Source: Bacteroidaceae bacterium (GTDB taxonomy: Bacteria; Bacteroidota; Bacteroidia; Bacteroidales; Bacteroidaceae). Taken from it: a DNA stretch of 34,029 nucleotides. Each line of letters opens with the position of its first letter. Position 1 is the first letter of the stretch. The notes beneath the pieces were generated by a model that saw only the letters and a program-made list of their open reading frames with translations, did not search any database and was not told the DNA's origin. Shown here one piece after another: positions 25,074 to 32,656 of the stretch. The stretch spans positions 1 through 34,029 of the forward strand of contig JABUUE010000011.1 of NCBI GenBank assembly GCA_021443335.1, read 5' to 3'. The position numbers were made by a program, and so were the translations under genes.

Positions 25074-26032
25074 GTCTCCAACACCACCGGATATTCCTCT
25101 CTGAACCTCTCGAACAGTTCGGGATTAGCCATGAGTTTGTTGTGGTCACTCATAGGGTTATAGCCGATTTGCCCATCGCTTGGCGGCGTAATCTCTGCCG
25201 GGTGAGGGAGGTTGAAGAAGTCGCATAGCGCGCGGACAATCATGTTGTCGGCGTTGACCTTTCCGTTTGCCGAATAACCAGCGATGTGAGGAGTGGCTAT
25301 GAAGCAGCGTTTCAGCAGTTCCCTTGAGATGTTGGGCTCGTTCTCCCATGTGTCGATGACCAGTTCTGAGACAATTCCCCTGTCCTTCGCGTCGATAAGG
25401 GCGGCGGTGTCAATGACAGGTCCGCGGGCTGCGTTTATGATTACCGGCTTCTTCGTCAGTCGGCGGAAGAAGCCCCTGTCTGCCATGTGATATGTGGGGT
25501 AGGGACCGTCCTTGGTCAGCGGTGTGTGGAAAGTGATGATGTCGCAGTCGTAAACCTTGTCGAAAGTCTGTTCGGGGAATAGCAGAGGGTCATAGACATA
25601 CACATCCAAGCCCATATCCTTTGCCATTCTCGCCACCTTGCTACCCACATGACCGTGACCGATGACCGCCATCGTTGTACTTCGTAGTCCGCTTTTTGCC
25701 CTTTCATGGATGGCAGCCTTCAGACATTCTCTGACATACTGGCACACGCTGCCGGAGTTGCAGCCGGGGCAGTTTGTCCAGAATATTCCGCGCTTGGCGA
25801 GATACTCGGTGTCGATATGGTCGAAGCCTATTGTCGCTGTCCCCACAAACCGCACCTTCGAGCCTTCAAGAAGTTCCGCGTCGCATCGTGTCCTTGTGCG
25901 CACGATCAGTGCGTCGGCATCTGTAAGGTCTGCCTTCTTGATGTCGGTGGCATGGAGGAAAACCACCTCATCGGCTATTCCCTCAAGCGTTTCCCTGATA
26001 TATGGGATTTTGCTGTCGCAAACTATTTTCAT
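25058..26032 (-). CDS. pdxB: 4-phosphoerythronate dehydrogenase
   Basis: MKIVCDSKIPYIRETLEGIADEVVFL; FVGTATIGFDHID; MAVIGHGHVGSKVARMAKDMG; INAARGPVIDTAALI. Confidence 0.93.
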   Translation of the reverse strand: MKIVCDSKIPYIRETLEGIADEVVFLHATDIKKADLTDADALIVRTRTRCDAELLEGSKVRFVGTATIGFDHIDTEYLAKRGIFWTNCPGCNSGSVCQYVRECLKAAIHERAKSGLRSTTMAVIGHGHVGSKVARMAKDMGLDVYVYDPLLFPEQTFDKVYDCDIITFHTPLTKDGPYPTYHMADRGFFRRLTKKPVIINAARGPVIDTAALIDAKDRGIVSELVIDTWENEPNISRELLKRCFIATPHIAGYSANGKVNADNMIVRALCDFFNLPHPAEITPPSDGQIGYNPMSDHNKLMANPELFERFREEYPVVLETSTPL

Positions 26033-26064
26033 CGCTAAAGTCTCTTTTTGTGCGGAATTTGTTG

Positions 26065-26092
26065 CAAAGGTATAAAAAAAATTCTAACTTTG
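26065..26092. promoter_or_regulatory. overlapping divergent promoters: TACCTTTG (-, pdxB) at 26065-26072 and TAACTTTG (+, DUF4254) at 26085-26092
   Basis: Two TAnnTTTG boxes on opposite strands 12 bp apart in the 98-bp divergent intergenic region. Confidence 0.6.
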
Positions 26093-26130
26093 TCGCCAAA
26101 ATTAGAAATTAATTAATCTTTTATTGAACT

Positions 26131-26739
26131 ATGACATTCACACAGACCGCTAACGAAGTCTTTAACAAAGCAATCAACGATTATCATATAAAGGATGACA
26201 TAGAGACTCCGATAAGCAATCCCTACTCTGAAGGCACGATAGAAAACCGTCTGTATCTGAAAAACTGGATAGATACGGTGCAGTGGCATTTTGAGGATAT
26301 TATACGCGACCCGAACATTGACCCAGTGGAGGCTTTGGTGCTAAAACGCCGTATCGACAAGAGCAACCAGGACCGCACCGACCTCGTGGAGCAGATAGAC
26401 TCCTATTTCCTTGAGCTATACGCTGATGTTAAGGTCGTTCCCGATGCACAGATAAATACGGAAAGTCCTGCGTGGGCTGTTGACCGTCTGTCTATCCTCG
26501 CCCTGAAGATTTATCACATGAAGGAGCAGGTGGAGCGCGAGGGCGTATCGCAAGAGCATGTCCAGAAGTGCCAGGCAAAGCTGAATGTGCTGCTCGAACA
26601 GCAGGTTGACCTATCAACAGCCATCGACCAGCTCTTGGCAGACATAGCCGCTGGCAGAAAATACATGAAGGTTTACCGCCAGATGAAGATGTACAACGAC
26701 CCAACGACCAATCCTGTGCTGTATAAGAACAATGGATAG
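26131..26739 (+). CDS. DUF4254-like protein
   Basis: NPYSEGTIENRLYLKNWIDTVQWHFEDIIRDPNIDP; paired with a GT9 gene. Confidence 0.8.
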   Translation: MTFTQTANEVFNKAINDYHIKDDIETPISNPYSEGTIENRLYLKNWIDTVQWHFEDIIRDPNIDPVEALVLKRRIDKSNQDRTDLVEQIDSYFLELYADVKVVPDAQINTESPAWAVDRLSILALKIYHMKEQVEREGVSQEHVQKCQAKLNVLLEQQVDLSTAIDQLLADIAAGRKYMKVYRQMKMYNDPTTNPVLYKNNG

Positions 26740-27802
26740 TATCCTCATCATACGGCTATCAGCCCTTGGCGATGTTGCGATGTTAGTGCCTGTAGTGAAG
26801 GCGTTAGCATCGCAACATCCTGATTTAAGGATTACCGTTCTTTCCGCAAAGTTCCTGCGCCCTCTTTTTGAGGATATCTCCGACAATGTGAGCTTCGTGC
26901 CGTTCGACAAGAAAGGGGAGCATAGGGGACTAAAGGGACTTTACCGTCTCTACAGGCAATTGAGGAAGGAAGGCTTTACCTATGTTGCTGACTGCCACGA
27001 CGTGTTGCGTACGAAGGTTCTGCGCCTTTTGTTTGCTTTTGACAACATCTTGTCTGTCTTCGGCAGAGGAGCAAAGACTGCCGTGGCGCATATCAATAAG
27101 CATCGTGCAGGCAAGCGCGCTTTGGTGCGTGAGAAGAACAAGGTGCTTGTCCAGCAGCCCACCTCATTCGAGAATTATGCGGAGACGATAGGGCAGTATC
27201 TGAATCTACACCTCTCCCTAACCCTACCCCCAAAGCGGGGAGGGGACTATAAAGTTAGTCTCAAGAACTGCTTACAAGAAAGTGAATCAAACAGTAAAGC
27301 ATCTATCGGCATCGCTCCTTTTGCCGCTCACGAGGGTAAGATTTATCCGTTAGAGAAGAGCTTTGAAGTTCTTCGACTGCTGCTCGACCGCGGCTGTAAG
27401 TTATATCTTTTCGGGGCTGGCGAGAAGGAACTTGCCGTGTTCCGCGATTGGCGCGAACGACTTGGCGGCTGCGAGAATGTCTTGCTTCCACCTTATGGCG
27501 AGGGAGGACTGAAGGCGGAGCTGCGGCTGATGGCGCAGTTGGACTGCATGATTACCATGGACAGCGGCAATATGCACCTCGCCTCCATCGCAGGTACGCG
27601 GGTGGTAAGCGTCTGGGGTGCAACGCATCCCCTTGCCGGTTTTCTCGGCTGGCAGCAGAACGTCGCCGACTGTGTGCAAATAGATATGCCCTGCCGCCCC
27701 TGCAGCATCTACGGCAACAAGCCCTGTCGCTTTGGCAATTATCCTTGCCTTAACCGCATTACACCCGAAGACATAGTGAACAAAGTCTTGGGCGAGACTT
27801 AG
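26732..27802 (+). CDS. glycosyltransferase family 9 (heptosyltransferase-like)
   Basis: ILIIRLSALGDVAMLVPVVKAL; MITMDSGNMHLASIAGTRVVSVWGATHP; 8-nt overlap with upstream gene. Confidence 0.9.
   Translation: MDSILIIRLSALGDVAMLVPVVKALASQHPDLRITVLSAKFLRPLFEDISDNVSFVPFDKKGEHRGLKGLYRLYRQLRKEGFTYVADCHDVLRTKVLRLLFAFDNILSVFGRGAKTAVAHINKHRAGKRALVREKNKVLVQQPTSFENYAETIGQYLNLHLSLTLPPKRGGDYKVSLKNCLQESESNSKASIGIAPFAAHEGKIYPLEKSFEVLRLLLDRGCKLYLFGAGEKELAVFRDWRERLGGCENVLLPPYGEGGLKAELRLMAQLDCMITMDSGNMHLASIAGTRVVSVWGATHPLAGFLGWQQNVADCVQIDMPCRPCSIYGNKPCRFGNYPCLNRITPEDIVNKVLGET
27209..27246. repeat. C/G-run palindromic element copy B, inserted in-frame in the GT9 gene
   Basis: cacctctccctaaccctacccccaaagcggggaggggac. 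Confidence 0.75.
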
Positions 27803-27840
27803 GGGGAGTGTGATATGAGTTGCTATGAGTTGCTATGATA

Positions 27841-27950
27841 CTTGAGATCTGTATCCCTGATACTCGAAGCGAGTTTCTATGATACTCGAAGCGAGTTTCT
27901 ATGATACTCGAAGCGAGTTTCTATGACACTCAAATCATCTTCCTTAGAGA
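27841..27950. repeat. second 22-bp-period array, consensus CTCGAAGCGAGTTTCTATGATA, five units
   Basis: cttgagatctgtatccctgata / ctcgaagcgagtttctatgata x2 / ctcgaagcgagtttctatgaca / ctcaaatcatcttccttagaga. Confidence 0.9.
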
Positions 27951-28062
27951 ATCGATTTAGAACTCCCCGTGAAACATATCAAAACTCTATGACAAAATTT
28001 TTTTTTCTCCCTGCGTTTTGACCCAAATGTCATAGGAAAATCGAGCGAACCGCTGTGAAACA

Positions 28063-28102
28063 TTTTTAACCCAAACGTCCCAATGAACTTTTTGGCTTTA
28101 AG
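28063..28102. repeat. about 40-bp hairpin element copy 1
   Basis: tttttaacccaaacgtcccaatgaactttttggctttaag. Confidence 0.6.
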
Positions 28103-28228
28103 GTGTAATATGGGTGTTATGCTTTACTTTTGTGGAAGATACTGAAGATTTGTGCGCTTTTGTTTCGTGGTTTACAGAATATTCACTAAATTTGCCGCGG
28201 TAAACTAAGATTAATAATCAATACTGCC

Positions 28229-28897
28229 ATGATAAAAGTAACAGCTGTACACACTGCAATGGCTTTGGTAGAGCCATTGACAAAGATTTTTCGTGAGTAT
28301 CTACCAGAAGTGAAACTAAACCACATAGCAGACGACAGCCTCATTCAGGAGGTTATTGCCAACAATGAGGTTACGCCAGCCGTGAAACGCCGACTGTTGG
28401 CTTATTATTTGACAGCCGCTGACAGTGGGGCTGATGTGGTCTTCAACTGTTGTTCTTCTGTTGGTGACATTGCTGATTTGGGCAACACCATAGCACCGAT
28501 TCCTGTCTTCCGTATAGACTATCCTATGGCGGTGCAGGCAGTAAACTCGGCAAAGCGCATAGCCGTTGTGTCAACACTCAGCACCACTCTTGACCCAACA
28601 CGCCGACTGTTGGAGCGCGCTGCCCGTGAGGCGGGTAAGGATGTGGAGCTGATAGACGCTCTCGCTGACGGTGCCTTTGCTGCCGGACAGAGTGGCGACG
28701 GAGCGACACACGACCGTCTTATTCAGGAAGCGGCGGAAAAGGTTGCCGATAAGGTAGATCTCTTTGTCCTTGCCCAAGGCTCAATGGCGCGCATGGAGCA
28801 GAAACTTTCGGAGATAACCGGCAAGCCTGTGCTTTCAAGTCCGGTGTCTGGAGTTAAGGGGTTGAGAGAGTTTTTACAGGCGCAGGGAAAGATTTAA
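28229..28897 (+). CDS. aspartate/glutamate racemase superfamily protein
   Basis: DVVFNCCSSVGDIADLG and LFVLAQGSMARM regions carry paired active-site positions of the Asp/Glu/hydantoin racemase family (the second Cys is not evident). Confidence 0.75.
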   Translation: MIKVTAVHTAMALVEPLTKIFREYLPEVKLNHIADDSLIQEVIANNEVTPAVKRRLLAYYLTAADSGADVVFNCCSSVGDIADLGNTIAPIPVFRIDYPMAVQAVNSAKRIAVVSTLSTTLDPTRRLLERAAREAGKDVELIDALADGAFAAGQSGDGATHDRLIQEAAEKVADKVDLFVLAQGSMARMEQKLSEITGKPVLSSPVSGVKGLREFLQAQGKI

Positions 28898-28931
28898 GCC
28901 ATATATGTTCTATTGAATTTTTGGGGTTTAA
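28893..28931. repeat. about 40-bp hairpin element copy 2 (contains racemase-like gene stop)
   Basis: tttaagccatatatgttctattgaatttttggggtttaa. Confidence 0.65.
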
Positions 28932-28943
28932 CCAATCTGAATT

Positions 28944-30188
28944 ATGAAAAAACGAACTTGGATTCTTGTCCTATTGGTTCTTCTCGGTGTAATAACCTTT
29001 CTCGACCGCATAAACATCAGTGTTGCCGGCGAGTCGATGATGAGGGATTTGCACCTGAGTGAGAAAGAGTGGGGCTGGATAATGAGCATCTTCACCCTCT
29101 CGTATGGACTTATGCAGTTACCGATGGGTGCCCTTGGCGACAAGCGTGGCCATCGCTCCATACTGTCGTTGATAGTGCTATGGTGGTCTGCCTTCACCTT
29201 CTTTACAGGCATGGCTGGCGGCTTTGTGTCGCTTCTCGTCATCCGCTTTCTGTTCGGTGTGGGCGAGGCTGGCGCTTCGCCTTGCAGCACGGGCGTTGTC
29301 AGTCGCTGGTTTCCGAAGGAGGAAGTGGGCAAGGCGCAAGGCTTTATCTGGGCGGCAAGTCGTATGGGTGGTGCGCTGACGCCGTTTATTGTCATCCCGA
29401 TAGTGGCTGTCGATTGGCGCTGGGCGTTTTATATCATGGGAATTGTAGGCTGTCTGTGGGTGGTGTTATGGTATCTTTTCTATCGTAACGACCCTAAGCA
29501 GATGAGAGGAATTACCGAGGAGGAACTGTCGGAGATACCGCAGTTGGATGTTTCCGCAGTAGAGTCATCGCGGCAGAAGTCAGAGGATGCCATTCCTTGG
29601 CGGCGAATGTTCACATCTGTGCAGTTCTGGCTTCTTCTCTCAATGTATTTCTTTTACGCTTTTGCCAGTTGGTTCTTCTTCACTTGGTTCCCGATATTCA
29701 TGAGCAAGGGTCGCGGATTTGACCAGAGCGAACTGACTTACGCCATTGCTGTGCCTTTCCTTATGAGTATGGTGGGCAACATCTTTGGTGGTTATCTAAC
29801 AGATAAGCTTACGGCGCGTTATGGACTGAAGGTTGGGCGTAAGGCGCAAGGTGTGGGCGCTCTTGTTGTAAGTGCGATATTCATGTTCCTTGCTGCGTTT
29901 ATACCGGGTAAGATGGAAGTGTTCATCTTCCTCTCGCTGTGCTTTGGCGTGATAGACCTTATGCTGCCAAGTGCGTGGGCTTTGTGTATAGATATCGGCA
30001 AGAAATATGCGGGTGCGGTGTCTGGCGCCATGAACACTGCCGGTAATCTCGGCGGCTTTGTCTGCGCCACACTCTTTGGCTATCTCGTAAGCTCCACTGG
30101 CGACTATAACCTTCCGCTCTATTGCATCTCGGGAATGTTGGTGATAAGCGCGGTGCTGTTCATGTGTATTGACCCGACGAAGGAATAA
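28944..30188 (+). CDS. MFS transporter, anion:cation symporter (hexuronate/aldarate-like) type
   Basis: FLDRINISVAGESMMRDLHLSEKEWGWIMSIFTLSYGLMQLPMGALGDKRGHR; SRMGGALTPFIVIPI. Confidence 0.88.
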   Translation: MKKRTWILVLLVLLGVITFLDRINISVAGESMMRDLHLSEKEWGWIMSIFTLSYGLMQLPMGALGDKRGHRSILSLIVLWWSAFTFFTGMAGGFVSLLVIRFLFGVGEAGASPCSTGVVSRWFPKEEVGKAQGFIWAASRMGGALTPFIVIPIVAVDWRWAFYIMGIVGCLWVVLWYLFYRNDPKQMRGITEEELSEIPQLDVSAVESSRQKSEDAIPWRRMFTSVQFWLLLSMYFFYAFASWFFFTWFPIFMSKGRGFDQSELTYAIAVPFLMSMVGNIFGGYLTDKLTARYGLKVGRKAQGVGALVVSAIFMFLAAFIPGKMEVFIFLSLCFGVIDLMLPSAWALCIDIGKKYAGAVSGAMNTAGNLGGFVCATLFGYLVSSTGDYNLPLYCISGMLVISAVLFMCIDPTKE

Positions 30189-30196
30189 AATAAAGT

Positions 30197-30256
30197 AGTT
30201 CAAGGAGTTACAAGAAGTCCAAGAAGTTCAAGGAGTCCAAGAAGGCTAAGAAGTTC
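30197..30256. repeat. 9-bp tandem repeat AGTTCAAGG/AGTCCAAGA (reverse complement of the dnaG-upstream repeat)
   Basis: agttcaagg agttacaaga agtccaaga agttcaagg agtccaaga aggctaaga agttc. Confidence 0.85.
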
Positions 30257-30272
30257 TAATAAAAATAATATT

Positions 30273-31103
30273 ATGCGAAAAATAATTGTTACGGTGGCTC
30301 CCGTATGTCACGTAGGGAAGACTGTTCCTGCGGTTAGTAAGAATCCGCTTACGCCTGAGGCTATTGCTGAGGATGTGATAAACTGCGCAAAACTTGGCGC
30401 TTCGATGGTACATCTGCACACGCGAGACCTTGAAGGCAATATCACTTTCAAACTTGATGTGTTTCAGCAGACTATCGACCTTATCCGTAAGGAAAGCGAT
30501 ATCATAATCCAAAGTTCTACTGGCGGTTTGTCGTCCCTGAGTCTTGAAGACCGCTGCGTATGTCTTAATGTACCAGCGGTGGAGATGGCAAGTCTGAATA
30601 TGGGTTCGGTGAACTTCGGCGATACTGTCTATGTGAACACGCTGCCTGAGATTCGCTATTGGGCAGACCGCATAGAGAAGGCTGGCGCTGTTCCGGAGAT
30701 GGAGCTGTTTGACCTCTCTCATGTTGAAACCTGCACACGTCTTGCCGACGAGGGTGTTCTTCGTCGTCCACTGCATTATAATTTCTGTGTCGGTCCTGGC
30801 GCATCAAGCAATCTGAGTGCTAACGCAAAGGTTCTGCAACTGATGCTTGCGCTTGCGGAAGAAGGCTCTTCATGGGGCGTGAACCACGATGCCATGAAAG
30901 ACCAGACGCTGCTCGCCACAGCCATTGGTATGGGTGCTAATGCTGTTCGCGTAGGCTTTGAAGATAGTTTCTATTATGCTGAAGGAAAGGCTGCCGAGAC
31001 CAATGCGGAACTTCTCCAACACCTTCTGGAAATCCTTGACCGCTTGGGATGCGAACCAGCAACACCAGACGAGGCACGAAGAATGTTAGGTATGAAACGA
31101 TAA
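30273..31103 (+). CDS. BKACE family (DUF849) beta-keto acid cleavage enzyme / 3-keto-5-aminohexanoate cleavage-like
   Basis: ITVAPVCH..., GASMVHLHTRDLEGN metal-binding HxH, ALAEEGSSWGVNHDAMKDQTLLATAIGMGANAVRVGFEDS. Confidence 0.85.
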   Translation: MRKIIVTVAPVCHVGKTVPAVSKNPLTPEAIAEDVINCAKLGASMVHLHTRDLEGNITFKLDVFQQTIDLIRKESDIIIQSSTGGLSSLSLEDRCVCLNVPAVEMASLNMGSVNFGDTVYVNTLPEIRYWADRIEKAGAVPEMELFDLSHVETCTRLADEGVLRRPLHYNFCVGPGASSNLSANAKVLQLMLALAEEGSSWGVNHDAMKDQTLLATAIGMGANAVRVGFEDSFYYAEGKAAETNAELLQHLLEILDRLGCEPATPDEARRMLGMKR

Positions 31104-31114
31104 CCTTATACCCT

Positions 31115-32509
31115 ATGCTTTCCCAAAATAACATACGGCTCGTCTGTCTTGATGACGACCCGACAGGTATTCAGACTGTCCACAGTTGTCTGTTGCTTAC
31201 GGAATGGACCGACGAGGCGATAGATTCGGCTTTTCGTGACAGTGTGCCGTTCTTCTATATACTCACAAACACCCGCGCGATGACTCGCAAGGAGGCTGCC
31301 GAGGTAACAAGGGAAGCTATGCGCGCCGTGCTGAGGGTTAATGAAAGATACGGTTACAAGTTGATTTTCGTTTCTCGTAGCGACTCCTGCCTGCGCGGAC
31401 ACTTCCCGTTAGAGACTGATGTCATGCACGAGGTGATAAGGGAAGGCGCTTCGTCTGCAAACTCATTGCCGTCAAAACGGATAACCTTCTTCTGTCCTTC
31501 GTTTATTGAGGCTGGACGATTTACCAAAAACGGCATCCATTACCTGCAGGATGGCGACAGGCTTATCCCTGTTCACGAGAGTGAGTTTGCGCGTGACAAT
31601 GTCTTTGCCTATCACCATTCCGACCTTCACGATTACATAGAGGAGAAACTTGGAACAGGTGATTTCCTGTATCATCTGCTCTCTCTCTCTGATTTCCAAA
31701 AGCAAAATGCGGAGGGACAGGCTGAGATGTTGGCTTCTCTTATGGCAAGTATCAGTGAGACACCGTCGCAGGTGTTTATCGCGATTGATGCCGCCGATTA
31801 CAGCCACCTTTACAATTTTGCTGCCGCCCTTTTGGAATATACGAAAAACAGTGAAGGTCACATCGTGATACGCTCATCGTCGTCGCTGCCCAAAGCCATT
31901 AGCGGCATTGACGACAAACCGTTGCTCACTGCCAATGACCTTATGGCAGAGTCTGATGGCGGTCAGCAGAAACCTATATTTATTGTTGGCTCCCATGTGA
32001 AGAAGACAACAACGCAGCTTGAGAATTTGTTAATGTGCGAAGATACTGTGGGCATAGAACTTGACATTGAGCGCATATTGAATGAGCCAGATGCACTGTG
32101 GCAGGAGGTGTGTGCACAATTAAAAACTCTCAACTCTCAGCATAAAACACCTGTTGTTTATACCTCACGCAAGGAGGTGAGACTTGCTGATGCCGACCAG
32201 CGTCAGCGACTTGGTCAGACGGTTTCCGACTTCCTCGTCAGCATTGTCCGTCGTTTGCCTTATCGTCCGTCGTGCATCATCGCCAAGGGTGGCATAACAT
32301 CACATGACATTCTCACCCATGGTTTACAAATAAAGACGGCGCGAGTGATGGGGCAGATACTCTCTGGCGTTCCCTGCATACGCACTGGTAGCGACGCCAC
32401 TTTCCCTAATCTCCCTTACATCATCTTCCCGGGGAATGTGGGAACGGAAACCGCTCTTGCAGAAGTGCAGGCCCCCCTCGGTCCCCACATTAGGGGGGAA
32501 GGGGTATGA
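31115..32509 (+). CDS. four-carbon acid sugar kinase family (DUF1537) protein
   Basis: VCLDDDPTGIQTVHSC; FFYILTNTRAM; KLIFVSRSDSCLRGHFPLETDV; IIAKGGITSHDIL; IRTGSDATFPNLPYIIFPGNVGT; start reset to MLSQNN at 31115. Confidence 0.88.
   Translation: MLSQNNIRLVCLDDDPTGIQTVHSCLLLTEWTDEAIDSAFRDSVPFFYILTNTRAMTRKEAAEVTREAMRAVLRVNERYGYKLIFVSRSDSCLRGHFPLETDVMHEVIREGASSANSLPSKRITFFCPSFIEAGRFTKNGIHYLQDGDRLIPVHESEFARDNVFAYHHSDLHDYIEEKLGTGDFLYHLLSLSDFQKQNAEGQAEMLASLMASISETPSQVFIAIDAADYSHLYNFAAALLEYTKNSEGHIVIRSSSSLPKAISGIDDKPLLTANDLMAESDGGQQKPIFIVGSHVKKTTTQLENLLMCEDTVGIELDIERILNEPDALWQEVCAQLKTLNSQHKTPVVYTSRKEVRLADADQRQRLGQTVSDFLVSIVRRLPYRPSCIIAKGGITSHDILTHGLQIKTARVMGQILSGVPCIRTGSDATFPNLPYIIFPGNVGTETALAEVQAPLGPHIRGEGV
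32470..32508. repeat. C/G-run palindromic element copy C forming the C-terminus of the DUF1537 gene
   Basis: ggcccccctcggtccccacattaggggggaaggggtatg. Confidence 0.65.
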
Positions 32510-32513
32510 TTAC

Positions 32514-32556
32514 CTTTTAACCCATATACGTTCTAATGAACTTTTTGGGTTAAAAG
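32514..32556. repeat. about 40-bp hairpin element copy 3 with perfect 11-bp arms
   Basis: CTTTTAACCCA ... GTTCTAATGAAC ... TGGGTTAAAAG. Confidence 0.8.
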
Positions 32557-32619
32557 TAGTAAGTACAAAGTGTGATTACCCACTTAAAGTCTGGAAAGAA
32601 ACCTCCAAAACATATTATT

Positions 32620-32656
32620 CCCCTCTCCTGATGGAGAGGGGTTAGGGGTGAGGCTT
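32620..32656. repeat. C/G-run palindromic element copy D abutting the LacI-type gene stop
   Basis: cccctctcctgatggagaggggttaggggtgaggctt. Confidence 0.8.

Noticed and set aside
28170-28205. GTTTAC...GTAAAC inverted repeat around the racemase promoter as LacI-type operator
   Set aside because: Arms only 6 bp with a 24-bp gap; LacI-family operators are normally compact palindromes with a central CG. Too weak to list.
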